A stretch of 64,000 bases of DNA, taken from positions 7,316,001 to 7,380,000 of the forward strand of contig NC_135201.1 of NCBI RefSeq assembly GCF_050948175.1, in the 5' to 3' direction. A model generated the notes under the pieces. It made no database searches, was not told where the DNA came from, and worked only from the letters and a program-made list of their open reading frames with translations. A program made the translations under genes and the position numbers. Position 1 is the first letter of the stretch, and every line of letters starts with the position of its first letter. This stretch comes from Xylocopa sonorina (taxonomy: Eukaryota > Arthropoda > Insecta > Hymenoptera > Apidae). Shown here in pieces: positions 27,031 through 40,600 of this stretch.

Positions 27031-27497
27031 TTATCTTCGAATCGCTTCGTCGAATAATTCAGCGCGATTTCGGCGAACTTTGGCATTCCTTTCTATTATT
27101 AAAAACGAATAGACGAGCTGAAGATGTCAAAATTCCTAATCTGCGTGCTCATCTTCGAATCGCTTCGTCGAATAATTCAGCGCGATTTTGGCGAACTTTA
27201 CAATTCCTTTCTAATATTAAAAATGAATAGACGAGCTGAAGATGTAAAAATTCCTAATCTAAGTGCGTATCTTCGAATCGTCTCGTCGAATAATTCAGCC
27301 CAATTTTAGCGAATTTTGGCATTCCTTTTGGACATTAGAAACGAATAGACGGGCTGAAGATGTAAAAATCCCAAATCTGCGTGCTTATCTTCGAATCGCT
27401 TCGTCGAATAATTCAGTGCGATTTTAGCGAATTTTGGCATTCCTTTTGGATATTAAAAACGAATAGACGAGCTGAAGATGTAAAAATCCAAATCTGA
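27031..27497. repeat. Satellite-like tandem array, four copies of 118 bases
   Basis: ATCTTCGAATCG starts each unit at 27033, 27151, 27269 and 27387, so the spacing is exactly 118 bases. Each unit continues with CGTCGAATAATTCAG, a GGCGAACTTT or AGCGAATTTT segment, AATAGACGAGCTGAAGATGT and AAAATTCCTAATCTG. The period is not a multiple of three, so the open frames crossing it are not conserved between units. Confidence 0.92.
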
Positions 27498-29077
27498 GCA
27501 GACTACCAAGTCCAGAAGTGAAACGAACAGACACCACTCGAAGTTGATCGTAGAAAAACCATAAGGAAAACCGATGTCGCTGAAAATCGGGTCCGCGGAT
27601 GCCTGGTAAGTCGCTCTAAATATAGCAGGGCCGCGGTATGCACGAAAGAGATAGAGTTAACAAAATAAAGAGCCCAGGCGTACGTGCTGATCCCGTGATC
27701 GTGCATTCCCTGTTCGCCACGCTGACGCGTGATTCACGCGGGAGGCTCGACCGATTCTCACGATCCCGAGGAGGCTTTTAATGAGCGCGCACAGGTCGGA
27801 CAGGTGTTGGGTGCGCGCCTCGTGGAAACCATCCTGTGTTTGTTATTTCGAAGCGAGCGCGTAGGCCGCGCCGCGGAAACTCCGAAATACCGCGCCGCGC
27901 GACGAGTTTTCGAGGGAGCGGACCAATCGCCAGCGCGTGGGCCATCTCAGACGATGTTTCGAGAGCTTTGGAAACTTCGATCGACGCGAAACGAAGACTC
28001 CAAGAAGGATGTTGGCAGCAGCTAGTTTTGGGAGACGTTTTGGAAATTTCAACGACTCGATTTCGACGAGAGCTTCGACCGAGCGTTTCGAATTCGCTGC
28101 GAAGTCTCGCAATAATGGAATTCCATCCGGTCGCGAAATGTTTCACGCCCAATTGCGATCTCTAAACTGCAGCAAAATTAGAAATTCATTTGAAACGCCG
28201 ATGGAATAATTGAAACAGCCCGCGACGCGTTACAGTCGCGAGTGATGAATATTCATAATCGCCCTGTTAAATTTCCGCTGAATTATGTGTTTTTAATGAA
28301 AATTCTCCGAGAAGATTTCCAGTTATCCGGAGAACTATGTTCGATCGTTCGATCGCCGTGGAAAAGAATATTTTCGACGACATTCGTTATCAACGGAGCC
28401 AGTGTCGGGGAATAATAACCCCTCGCGAGTAACGAGGGTATCGATCGACTTTCTTCGAGGCGGGTTCGAGTTTCCCCAAAGCGCAACGCTCGTCAAGTTT
28501 CGACGCGCATTAACGCGATTTGCAGAGAGAAATTTACTTTGACTTCGCCTGAAATAGTTTCAATTATTCATAACAATATCTGAAATTTCCGCTCGCCAAT
28601 TGCTGGCTGACTTCACCTCAACTTTGTCTCCTCCTCGAAACGTTAATCAACTTTGTTGCGATTCCATTATCAACCCCAACCTCTGCTCTCCCTCTCTCAT
28701 TCTCTCACCCTACATACAGTCCCAAAAATAAAAGCAAAAAAGAAAGATTGCCCAACTCCACCCATTACGATAATCCATGTAACACAGACATTCTCAGAGA
28801 CCAAAAAAGGGTCGACGAATTCTCACAGAGCAGCAGTGAACACCCCAAGAACAGCTTCCAGCAGCTCCCCACGTCTAAACAGAGCCCTAAACACAGCCAG
28901 GTCGAACCAGGCCGGCTGCTGCCGCGAAAATATCTCAGCCGCGTCTCAGATCGATACTTTTTCAACGAGAATATATCGCAACGGCGGCACGTGCGAGGCT
29001 ATTGGACCCATTGGCTCCGCACGCGAGGTCTAGGGGTCGCCTCACGGTCCCCGCCCTCCACGTACACGACCACGGAC

Positions 29078-29108
29078 TATAAAGTCCTTTAGAATCGCGC
29101 GCTGCCCA
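29078..29108 (+). promoter_or_regulatory. Possible core promoter (TATA box and initiator)
   Basis: TATAAAG at 29078-29084 lies 30 bases before the A of a CCAGTCG initiator-like site at 29108, the usual geometry for a TATA promoter. A possible splice donor (GCGAG|GTATCG) follows at about 29128. No downstream coding exon could be recognised, so this is a pattern match only. Confidence 0.2.
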
Positions 29109-30278
29109 GTCGTTCGTCCCGCCAGCCGCGAGGTATCGCGAGCGTCGCGATTTGCTCCTTTCAGCGGGCTTGAAAATTCGAGGAAGAGCGCGGGTTTCCA
29201 CGCGATTCCCACGATAATTCGCTCTGATTAACGTCGAGTATCGTCGTTGATCGATCGTACGTAGAAATTAGGGAACGAAGGACAGGGTGGCTGAGAGGGA
29301 ATCGCGAGAAAGTTTCGAGGCGTACATCCGGCGAACGGAGCCGCCGTTCGACTCGTTCGTTTCACTGGCTGGGACTGCGGACGCTGGCAGAATTTGATAC
29401 TCGCGTCGACGGGGACCTGCTGAAATCGTACACGAGCGAGATTTGTTAATTGGTTGGATAAATAGAAATTGGATACGCGTGTCGTAGTCAGCGGTGTAGA
29501 TAATGGCATAATAGTCTGATTTAATGGCCCGAGAGAGAAAGTCCAAATCGAGTCGCGAGCAAAATAAATTCGCTGTATTGGATGTTGGTGATATTGCCAG
29601 GGGAATATTATCAACTGTTAACCCGTGGTCGGATTGTGTGCAAATGAAGAGTCTTTGAAATAGGCTGCGACAGCCGCGAATAGCTGCGAGATTTCTAATC
29701 GCTTAATTTCAAAACCTAATATACGATCGCAAACTAACGGCGATAATTCATTCGGCAGCCTTGCCACGGGCTCGAAATTACATCAGAAGCCACGTTTCCA
29801 AGTAACGTTCACTCTCTACGCGTCACTGTTACGCAACGTACGCAACAGCAGAAATCTGTCCAACGCCGCGATGGCGGGAAAATTCAAACATCCTCGACAC
29901 GGCAGGTAAAATGCGACGAACGTAGAGAAATAACTCCACGCTTTCAGTTTCTACTCGTTGCGTCATTGTATCGAATTGGAATACCTTTGGTTCCAGCCTA
30001 TTTGCAACGACGCTTGGTCTCGTTTGTTGCAAAACACGCAACGTTCCCTCGAAACGAGGGAGATTCGCGGAAAATAAGCATAACGAAAACTCGCGCCTAC
30101 ATCTCGCTTGCATAATAATCTACGAACTAACAGCATTAGCGAATAAAGGAACGCTATTAACGGATTCGTCGAGTCCACTGGTCTGTGGATCATTGTGCAA
30201 CAGGCGCCCATCGCGCGGATCCACTTTCTCGCGTAAAATAATCAAAGTCGATTCGAGGAACGTCCCACCCCGCAGAAG

Positions 30279-30295
30279 CGCGCGCGCGCGCGCGC
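30279..30295. repeat. CG dinucleotide repeat
   Basis: Eight CG units in a CpG-dense stretch. Such a run is unusual in an AT-leaning insect genome and fits a lack of CpG depletion. Confidence 0.85.
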
Positions 30296-30886
30296 CTACG
30301 ACAGTCTCGAAATCGCGTTTTTGGCGCGTAACAGACGGCGCGTGTGTAACACGAATCTCTGCGCGCAAACGTAAACAGAGAGCCGCGCAAATATTATGAT
30401 TTCGGCGGATCGACGCCGGTAATCGTGACCTAGACACGTATCGCGCGCGCACAAACGTCTGGTACGCGAAGCCAGCGCGTAACGGAGCGAGCAACATCCA
30501 CGCGCGACGCTCCGAAAGAGGAGGAAACGGAGAGAATAAATGCTCTGCGAATAAATGCCGCGCAATAATCGAAAAGAACGGAGGGTGGCACGGCTGGCGT
30601 TTAAACGTGGCGTCGGGTGAACGGTCTTTGGACATGCGCCCTTGAATCTCGCGACCAACCGGTGGGGCATGTGCACGCACTGATTTTCGCGAGCAGGCGC
30701 GCACGAGGAGCCAAAAACGTTTTACTCGCCGCGCAAGAACCGCATCACGCGGTCGCGATTACCGGCACACAAGCTTATCAGAGACGATCGTTGATTCGAT
30801 ACTAACCGTGCGAACGGTAGGACGATGATCCACAGGCTCGACGATCGTATCCAAAAAGGAAGCGTGGAACTGCAGCAGCGTTCCCT

Positions 30887-30902
30887 GAGAGAGAGAGAGA
30901 GA
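30887..30902. repeat. GA dinucleotide repeat
   Basis: Eight GA units, inside the same CpG-rich 30.2-32.2 kb segment as the CG, A and TTC runs. Confidence 0.85.
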
Positions 30903-31651
30903 TAGATCGTTGACGCGGTACTCGCGGTTGCACACACCGCGGATAATAGTTGGCACAGAGCACAATAGAAAAAAACGACGCGCACACAGAGTATTTTTCC
31001 ACGCGAGACGATCGAGCCGGCGTTAGTGGCCGGATCGGCAACGGTGTCACTCTCGAAAAAGAAGATCGATGATTTCCGCGCACGCACTACGCGGCAACTG
31101 AAGTGAACGAACGCGCGAACGCCGCGTGAATATCGAATCGGAGGCGACGTCACGCAGATGAGAAACAGAGAAGGACGCAGCCGCTGCTTGGTTTCGGTTG
31201 CCACGGTGAGCGGCTCGCGAAAACCGCCTTTTTCGAGGTTAGGAGATGGCGCGTCGCGTGAACCGGCGGTGACTGAACGCCGTACGAGGAGGGCTCCCCC
31301 GGCTTCGGCTACTTCCGGGCGGGACGACACTGTGGACGCTCTTCCTTCCGGTGCACCCGCGTCGCGCGTCGACTCTGCTGAGGGACACGCTCCAGCAGGG
31401 ACGTGGGAAACCGGTCGAGCGGTTTTCTTTCGCTCACTGAAGACGCTCGCGTCGCGACACTGGAGAACTGGCGGCACAACGGCCACGGAAGCGAGATCAC
31501 GCCGCGGCTGACGACAGCGTCGCTGATCACGGAACACGAAAAAGAACAGACGACCGACGCGACCGGCCGAAAACCAGACTGCGTGCGAGCGTCGCGGTCG
31601 AGGAGGTAGAAGAATTGAACACGAGGGGAGGAGAAGGGACGAACGGAAGGG

Positions 31652-31667
31652 AAAAAAAAAAAAAAAA
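31652..31667. repeat. Poly(A) run of 16
   Basis: Sixteen A bases follow a purine-rich GGAAGGG stretch. No retroelement body was identified. Confidence 0.88.
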
Positions 31668-32142
31668 GACAAAACGGCTGCGAGACAACGACGGGTAACA
31701 ACGTTGCGTGGACGAAACGTCGCGCGAACACGAAAACTGCGCGTAATAGATCCGGCTAAGAGTTGTAGGCACGCCACGAGTAGAGGTAGGCGACGCTAAA
31801 ACTTCGCCACGAGTCGTGGCACGCCACGAGAGGAGCCCAGGGAGGGGGAGCGGGGCAGAACGAGGGAGACGATGAATCTAGAGGGGGAAGGAGAACCGGG
31901 ACGAGGGGCGGAAAAGGGGAACGACGACGACCACTCGACTCTGGGCGGCACAAGGGTACTGAGAGGTCAGAGGGGGGGAGAATATGTCGAGTCGCCGTAG
32001 GGACGTGGGGTGATTGAAGCGACCATGCTAAAGGAGGGGGAAGTGGGGTTTACGAGGGGAGGGGGAGACGTCCATGGGAGGGGAAGAGACTCGCAGCCGG
32101 CAACAGCCGACCCGACTCGACTCGGAGTCGACTCGACTCCGT

Positions 32143-32163
32143 TCTTCTTCTTCTTCTTCTTCT
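32143..32163. repeat. TTC trinucleotide repeat
   Basis: Seven TTC units directly after a GACTC-pentamer stretch (32114-32139) that is close to an inverted repeat. Confidence 0.85.
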
Positions 32164-35100
32164 CGTTCTTTCTCCGTCTGGCCAGCTTCTCTTTCCTCGT
32201 CGCTCGAGTGCATCCGTTGCAGTGTATCGGCAAACGATGCGAGAGTCCCCTCTGCACCGCCAGGACACCGATGCAGCACACCGACGCGCGTCAGCGGGCT
32301 GGTGTCGTTTGACTCACAGCCGTGGAAGACCGGTAATGCAGTTTCGCCTGTGCATATACTGGGGAACCGAATGTTACGCGTGCATATATGCAAAGTGTAT
32401 CGCACCGCTATTGTTGTCTGATTCGTGGGAGCCCCACGGTTGCCAAGAGGCGGCGCGACGCATCAACCTGCGGCTCCGGATTTCTGTTCTCGATCACCCG
32501 TCGATTAGCCGCGTGCACGACTCGACTCGCCATGCGAACGTTCGTGGATCGGGAGGATCGATGCAACGATTCGACGACGCGCATCGAACGTACGAATCGC
32601 ACGCGACGACGAAAAAAACTGTATTTCGTTGCTAAACAACACTTTCCGGTAATCGGAAGTGTTTCCTTAATACCCAGAAACCCTACAAATATATTGTATC
32701 ACAATATTTGCGGACACCTCTATTGATTCATCCGATAGTTTCAGTCGCTCATGAATGAACCATTGTCGCGGTACCTCGAAAGCGGATACAAATACCTCGA
32801 TAAACCGTGTACGTAGAAACTAACCCAAACAAAGGGAACGAAACTAATTCCATGGAAGTTTACTTTTTTCAGCGGCTGTTTGCCCAGCCAGACCAGCGAT
32901 CGCGGTAATCCCATCGCAAACACCCGCGTGCAACCTCGGCTGCGGCGAATGAATCCGCTCGCGTTCGATGACACCCGGTGCATGCACGTGCACACGGTCG
33001 CATAGGCGAAAAGAAATACGCTGTTGGACAAGGTGAGGAACCGAGAAGGCACGACGAGGGCCCCTGCCAGAGGAAACGAGAGAGAGTCAGCGTGCAGGAC
33101 AAGGACGAGGCGACGCCTATAAAAGATGACGAGGGACGGAGTGCGGGTCGGGAGGGTGCGGGAGGGAAACGAACGGGAGACCTTGCACAGCGTGGCTTCG
33201 AGCCGCGTAGAAAACGCCGCTTTGTGTTGGGGTAGCCTGTGCATAAGAGAGGAAGTACAGGTCTAAAGGAAAAGAAGGCCCTCGTGCGTCGTCGCCGCCG
33301 GCTGTACGCGAGCCTAAAGCCCTGTTCACACTGACGCTTCTCGCTGGATGCCCTGTAGGGAATCGAGGAGGACCAAGTTACGCTACGAAAGCAAAATGGG
33401 TTTCTAACAACGCCCAACTGGGCACACCAAACGGCACGCGTTTGTCTGAGAATCGCCTGGATGCGCAGCCCAACAAAACGGACAGCGGTCAGGCAGGACC
33501 AAAGTGTCCAGAAAGCGTAACGCGGAGCCATCGATGGTGAACTGGTCCTAAGCTGACGCGAGTGGGCCGTGGAGCTAAAAAGGGAACGATACGTACGTTA
33601 CGCTGCACGATGTAAGGAAACTGCACCGAACGGCTGAAATAAAAGACCGAACCACTGTCCCTGACGTTTCTCGGAATCCACGGGTGGGTTCTTCCCGTAC
33701 CAGGATGGCGCGCGCGCGATCTACCGGCCGATTACTATCCTCGTAAACCCATTCGTTAGGATCGCGATACGCGGGTTATATAAAACTGTGCAATACCGGC
33801 ATTGCGTAACTGCGAGCGTAAAATAGCGAGGCTGCAAATTACTCGCCTATGCACGGATATGTTCGAATTACGTGAATCCGTTTTGTTTAAACAATAGCGT
33901 CGCGGACAAAGCCTGAAATTGGCGCGAAGCTGGATATACCCGAGCGTGCTTCCGTTCGAGCTCTGGACCCAGCTGAAATTTCTTCGCGCAACAATTTCTG
34001 TGCAACGTCTACGCTGTGCTTTACGTAATAACGTTGAGTAAATGGTAACGAAGCGGTTCGAGGGGTCCCCTCGTTCGTGGATCCACGACAGGCCCGAGAC
34101 AAAGGAGTTCAGAAGTAGATGGCGCGTCGATCGACGGTTGCCGGGTATACGCGCGACAAGGCCTGCATGGGAACGTACCCATAGGACCCTACTGGCAGCC
34201 GCGTGCACAAAGGACCAGCCACCTTTTACGTGTAAACTCGTGCCAGGGGGATCGTATTTGCGCGCACACCGGCGAACAGGTTTCTGGATGTCCTCCCGCG
34301 CTGCCTCCGCGCTCACGATTGTCTTCGAGACGTTCTAAATTAGGAGTGATGTACGGGGTGTCTTGCACGTGAGTTGGGATCAAACGAATACTCTCTTCAC
34401 GATGGTGTAGAAAAAGGGCACAGGGAACGAAGAAGATTTTCTACAAACAAAACGATCTCGAATACGAGCGTTCATCCAATCGTAGCGACCAAAGAATATC
34501 GTCTGGGAAGATATTCGAGAATTTTTTCAGACATTCAGAGACACCCTGTATTTATAGAACGAGGGGAACTTTATTGCGGTCCGGATTTAGATTCCTCGAA
34601 GGTACGGAGGGACTCGCCAGGCAGAGTCACTCTCCTACCTGTTACTGACTCTTGATTTCATCGCTGTTTCACAACGCGTTATCCGTACAATATCCCAACT
34701 AATTATCCTCTCGCGGAACACAATTGTCAGAGGATAAACGGGCGCTCTCGTAAAGCAGCCATAAAAACGCGGCGGAATAACCCGGCTAATAAAATCCATC
34801 AGACTGTCACCGATCGCGGAACAATCCTGAAATAAAATTCCGTTCCATTCATCGCAAATGACCGCGTTGGTGTAGATGTCACGGCGGATAGCCCCCGTGG
34901 CGTTACGTCGGTTTAACGATCGACACCAACGGTACAGAAAAGTTTAATTAAACCGGAATCCAGCGTCATCCAGCGAGCCTTTAATTGCCGACAAATTGGT
35001 AACATTATTACGAGGGGGCACACCGATAGATGGCTCGAGGGTTTCGTTTTTCCATCGTTCCGTAGTCGCGTGCAGCGAAACACAGCGGATGATTCGTTTA

Positions 35101-35365
35101 GCGGGACGATCGACGAAAGGCCTGAGTAAAATCGCCAACCAACGGGGCGACTGGTGCACACCGATGAATTATCATTTCACGCTGGACGCGTACCAAAATA
35201 CACGTTGCTCGTCCTACGTCGCCATTACGCGGCCCAATCGCCAGTGGAGGTTAGTCATTCACAATCGTTCGGTTCATTGAGACTTGGGACGCTCCAACTT
35301 TCGTCAATCGACCACTGTTCTCTGACCAAAAAACAAGTAACCAGCGATCAATAGCTATCAGAACA

Positions 35366-35650
35366 CGATACATTCGATGCCTCGAGTGTGAACGTTCAAG
35401 TCAGGTTCTGAGCGAATGGCTGTCTAAAATGGTGGCCAAATCTGAAGACAAACCTGCTGTTGTTTCGTGGCTCCATAGAGAGACTTAATATCGCGCAATC
35501 GATCGATTCAGGATCGAATATACCTTTCGATGCTTCAAGCGTGAACGTTCGAATTTGGTTCCGCGCGAATGGTCGCCTAAAATGGTGGCCAAATCTTAAG
35601 ACAAACCTGCTGTTACTTCGTGGCTCTATAGAGGGACTTAATATCGTAAG
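35366..35650. repeat. Tandem duplication, unit about 153 bases
   Basis: CGATGCCTCGAGTGTGAACG at 35375 recurs as CGATGCTTCAAGCGTGAACG at 35528. Both copies contain TAAAATGGTGGCCAAATCT, then AAGACAAACCTGCTGTT and GACTTAATATCG. Confidence 0.85.
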
Positions 35651-37498
35651 AACATACCTTGGAAAGCCCTGTGTCACAGATTTTTATGCGAACTCCTCGC
35701 AGAAATCTCGCGGCAGCGTTTTTTAATCCCGCTTCCGGTTCCCTCGCGGAGGACGCCATGCGTCAGGTGGTGGTAGCGCTAACTACCGCTTTCAACGCGC
35801 GAATTAAGATTTATCGCGCGGGACATTTGAACACGAAACCTGTCCACGCGCCGCGCTGTTAAGTCACGACGAAGACTTACGAGTTTTAACTGGCTGGCCG
35901 CGATCGTACTTTTCCGAGATACGAACAGACGCGGACGGGGTGATCCACCTAATTATTGTCGATAACGCGAAGTGGATTGGACAGGTTCGAATACGGTATC
36001 TCGAGCGATCGTGGCGAACGATGTCGGTGTTATTGAAAAATTGAAGCACCGGCGAGACGGTTTTGCGCAATCGAACAATCGCACGAGCGTGTAACACGTT
36101 CTTGTATGTAAATCGAACTTGAGATTCAGGTTCACGGTTGTTCGATCGGGTTTGCCGAGACACGAGGAATCGGGGCGTGTCATTTAATCGCTCGCTTAAG
36201 TAATTGTTTCCGTTTCGATGGTTCTCATGCAGGAACGTGAAAAATATCGCTTTCTACGGTGTTGCATAATAAAATTTGCTTATTCGATTCATCCAGCCCT
36301 TTGATACGCGTAAAATAATGCAATTCGAATAAGTTGCAGCCGAAAAATGGAAGAAGTATTTTATAAAATACAGAATTGTGAATTAAAAACGGTATGCAGG
36401 AAGGAATCGAGACTCGTGAAGAGTTTCAGACTAATTGCTGTAAGGAATGCAATATATGGTTCGCATAATTTCTGATTACTGATACAAAGCTTTTATCGGT
36501 TCTGTTTATGCAAGCCTGCTGATATCATTAGCAGAGTCTAACCGACGCTGGAATTTTCTGCCTCCTGTTCTTTGTACAATTAATCAATAATTCAATTGTA
36601 GAATTCATTACTGGTAATTAATGACCCGTGGCGGATACACGAGCAAGCTCATTTAGATTGCTATTGTAAAAAGCAAGATATCAGCGAAGATGGTCTCAGA
36701 ATTTCTATTGCACTCGCTGACGAGGGATATTATTCAGCTATAAAATCGTAGGATGCGTAAAAATAATGATCGATAACGTTGATGGGCACGGAACAAAGTT
36801 TAATTAGATATATAACAGATAGCACGAAAAAAAGTTCTTCCTTTTTTTTTTAAATACGAGCAGCAAAGAAATTATCTTTCGTTGTCACAGAAATTGATTA
36901 CAACGTTACGCCCATTTTAGCGGGTTTCTGTTGCGGCTACACTGTTATAAAGCTTCCGCGATCAATCATAGAACGCTTTTGAAAGGTAACAGAACATTAA
37001 TAACACGCTTGGATCGTTTCCACGAGATCTATTCGTATATAAATTCAATTTCAAAATAAGACCGAATGGAATTGAGAATACCTACGCGAGCATCGCTGAC
37101 CAGAAGCCAACCCACGTCTCTTTCCAACGATCCAAACTTGCCTCTTCCGTTCGGAAATAGGAACGGAAAAATATCTGCCATTTCTTGGATGATGAAGATC
37201 AGTTACGAGACATTGTTTTCATTAAGAAAACTCTCTTGTGGATACATCAGTACGATATTTTTTAAACCCTTATTACAGTCCTTTCATTCTAAAAATACAT
37301 TTCTGAAGAATAAAAATGGTGGAGTCACTGCAATTCTTCATTAAAGAAGAAGAGGATGTGAAACAGCTCTGAGAATCGAAATTCCAAAGGAACCTTTTTA
37401 ACGTAAGAAACGAGGGGAGTAGAATTAATCTAAATCGAGTAATCGTCTGTGCTCCAAGCAAAGAAGACGAATCCTTAAGGTTCGTTCAAATTGGACAA
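35651..37498. other. Non-coding stretch, AT-rich
   Basis: The AT content rises from about 36200 to 37000, with few open frames. The 92-codon frame at 37066-37344 shows no domain. Nothing else is recognised. Confidence 0.6.
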
Positions 37499-37680
37499 GT
37501 TACTCGAAGCGATCTGACTTAAACGAACTTAAATTTGAGTGATAGTTACTCGAAGCATCTTAACTTGCATGAACTCAAACTTGAGTGTAAGTTACTTGAA
37601 ACAACTTGATCGAAACGATCTCAAGCATGAGTAGAAGTTACTTGAAGCAACTTGAATCGCACGAATTTAAACTCGAAGAC
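37499..37680. repeat. Degenerate tandem array, four copies of about 46 bases
   Basis: AGTTACTCGAAG or AGTTACTTGAA starts units at 37499, 37544, 37590 and 37636. Each is followed by an AACTT or ATCTT core and an AAACTTGAGT-like segment. Confidence 0.7.
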
Positions 37681-40600
37681 AAGGAACTCAACGAGTCTAT
37701 GAACGACGCATAAAATAAAAGATGAACGCCATAATAGCCATAATCGTGACCCTTCCTACTCTCTGTAACCACTCTACCACGTCTCCCTCGCTCTCGTTCG
37801 TATCCACGGTATGCGCCATCTGCTATCTGTCTGCTTCGGTTAATTAATTGACCAGGCTGTCCCTCCCGCGACTTACTTTTCTCTCGTCTTCGTTTCATGC
37901 GCCAGTCAGCGGACGATAATAAATTCACAGCGGCGAAACCGCCTTTAAATCATCGATCTTCTACGATCAGCCAATCGTTCAATGAACAGCGTCGATTTGA
38001 TGAATTTTGACGTGCTCTCGCTAGTTGCGCGCAGAAAGTTCGCTGTCAACTTGGATAAAACATGGAGCTTGCAATTTTAAAGAGACTTAAAGAATAAGAG
38101 ATCGTCGATGAAATTAATTGTTCCAAACGATCGATTAACTATCTCGCTGGTTAATGCTTCCGTGAAGATGTACGTACCTCCCATTCGACTCTGATTCGAA
38201 ATCCTGACAAAGTCCACTTGCCAAAGTCTGTCACCGCCTAACAGACACGAAACGTTAGTCATTCGGACGCGCAACTTATCAACTTCCACGGGGCTCCCAG
38301 AACCCATTGAACAACGCTCGAAGCGCCAGCATCAATTTTGTTAACGATCGCGATCCAAAGTCGCTCTAAAATTATACGCGCTGCTCAAGGTCCGTGGAAA
38401 TTCGCAGATCTCGGATGCCATCGTCGGTGATCGAAAGTTCAAAGTTCAAAGCTGTCTCGAATCGAAGCACTGAGATTATTTGCTCGCTCCATTCTGCGTG
38501 TGAAATTTGCAAGAATTGAAAAACGAACGCTTGGCAACGAGTAGGAAGTCAGTCCACGGAGAACCACTGACCAGTGGTCCACCCATAAATCGCAGCTGGG
38601 CCGCGGAACGAGAGATTTCTCAGCGACAGCGGATCAAACGGGCGACTCCATGAACGAGTGGAGCGCAATTAGGGGCATAAATCGTGTCCCAGGAGCGGGT
38701 GCCGCGTTAATTGCCGCGGACAAGTCGATCGCGGGGCCCGCGCGGCGATAGCGAGTTAATTAACCACGGTGTCAAAGCGTGTCGCGCGACGCGACTTGTT
38801 GCGAGCTCGTTCTTCTCTCTTCTCTGCCGTCGACGGTTTCCCTCGTAGACCGTTGTCCGTCTGCCAGCTGGGCTCGTCGCCAACTATCGCCCCGCTGAAC
38901 GCGTCTCACTTCCAGAGAACGCTTCCGCTCGAAATTCCCTAGCATCCCCACCTGCGATTAACCTGTTAACTGGTTCAGTCGTCTCCTGGTTCATTCTTCG
39001 TCCCATCGCTTATTTTGCTTTCAAATATTCTGTAGTAATTTCTGTGAGCGATGTTTTGGGGGTGGATTTGCAACGAATACTCTTGACAATTGCAAGGAAT
39101 GAAATTTGCAGTAAATGCGACTGAGTTAGCTTTGCAGACTCTCACTTGAATTTCAATGACTTGGATTATTAAATCGCTGAGATAATGTTTGCTCTATATT
39201 TTCTAACAAATAAAAGGAATTATAAACTAGAGGTGTTGGTGGACTGAGTAAGTGGCTCAGGAAGACACGATAGGAATCATGGAAAAGTTTCACGGAAACA
39301 CCCCCCGTACGACACGTTCATGCACTTTTTACATTACACGAGACATGCGAATTCTGATTCACGCATGATCGTCGAGAAACTTCGCCCCAGTTTAATCGCG
39401 CACAGGCATCTTCGCCCCGCGTCCGCGTAAATACATATAATTGCATCGATACATTTATCAACCCTCCGCGAAAGGAGTTATCCCCCCATAATCCATCCCT
39501 GAAGTAGCTCGCGACGCACTCTCTGATAAGAGAACTGTGGGGGAGGAAAGAAAGGGGTTGTCGAGATGCAGTGGACTCGAAGGTCACGCGACGGCCTCGC
39601 TGATTTACGAGCATCGCGTATCGCGCCCCTATCTGGAGGGGTGCGTTGCAACTATCGAAGCTCCGTACGATTACGACCCCTCCACTAATTAAGCCTCTTA
39701 TTACACTTACTTCTTTACTTACAAAAATCATCCATCGCACTGTACCCACGAAAACTGATCGCTGTGAAACTTCTATAAGGAAAGTCGAGCAGATCTCGAT
39801 GAAAATTTCCACGGCTACGTCCGAGGGAAATTGAAACGCGCAAAATACCGTATCTCTCGAGACGGTTCGCGAGCACACGTTGAATTTCTCTCGCTTCTGG
39901 GACCGCGCGGTATCTCCAGCGAAGCATTTAACAGGGCCACGCGAGAACAGAGAAACGTATTGTGCAAGGACGTATCCACGTACATATTTGCCCGAGATAA
40001 CCGTGAATGAGTCCGTTTATCGTGTTCCACTCCCGTATCTCTCCCTTACCGATTCGACGCGACTTTACTACCAAGTTACGCTCGTTGCGTAATGAGCCAG
40101 CCCATTCACGCGTCCCTCCGTGGCCTTGTCAATCTCGAGAATAAAAACCAATCGTGCTGGCATTAAAAAATGGAAGTTCAACCTCTCGACACTGGGATGA
40201 AAAACGTGACGAGTGCGAAGAGAGAAACAGAGGAGAAATGGAGCGTTTTCAGGGGGAGAAACGCAGCAGCGACGGATGTACCCTTTGGTCAGAGGCGAGC
40301 ACTTCCGGGTCCACGCGTTTCCATAGGCACCGTTCAGCGGCTCTGCTGTACGATTCCAAGTGTTCCCTGGCCGCGTGTTTATTCAGCGCACGGTCGTTCA
40401 TCACCCACATGACAATATTGGCTGATGGGAATTGCTTGTATCCCGTGATACGCACCATTTGATATGCGGGCCCTAGCGCGCCACCCCCTCGCCACCGACT
40501 TTTACGATAATTGCGCGGGCCACGGCCAACCCTGTCGCTTATTTCGACCTGTTCGAGGTGTCCAAATCGATGCAAACGTTGAGAAACAGATAGAGAGAGA

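Larger units (their letters stand above)
27498..35365. other. Long non-coding stretch including a CpG- and microsatellite-rich zone
   Basis: The part at 30.2-32.2 kb is unusually CpG-dense and carries CG, GA, A and TTC runs. Its frames of 140-351 codons are open on both strands and run into homopolymer-encoded Phe or Ser tracts, so they are rejected as genes. TATA-like sites at 33118 (TATAAAAG) and 33777 (TATATAAA) have no convincing initiator or downstream exon. Confidence 0.5.

Noticed and set aside
27027..27309. Overlapping frames with repeated FESLRRIIQRDFGEL-like products
   Set aside because: They come from the 118-base array, whose period is not a multiple of three, so the repeated peptide moves between frames.
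28455..28485. GGGTTCGAGTTTCCCC, resembling a tRNA B box
   Set aside because: No A box, acceptor stem or anticodon arm can be drawn upstream at the right distance.
28748..29092. 114-codon plus-strand frame with balanced composition
   Set aside because: It opens at a TTG, has no recognisable motif, and other frames on both strands are open. No convincing acceptor and donor pair was found.
30722..31777. 351-codon minus-strand frame, the longest in the window
   Set aside because: It runs through a poly(A)/T tract giving a Phe run and through CpG-rich sequence open in several frames on both strands. No domain or splice logic is seen.
33118..33125. Perfect TATAAAAG in CpG-rich sequence
   Set aside because: No initiator lies 25-35 bases downstream and no exon follows. 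A single motif is expected by chance in 64 kb.
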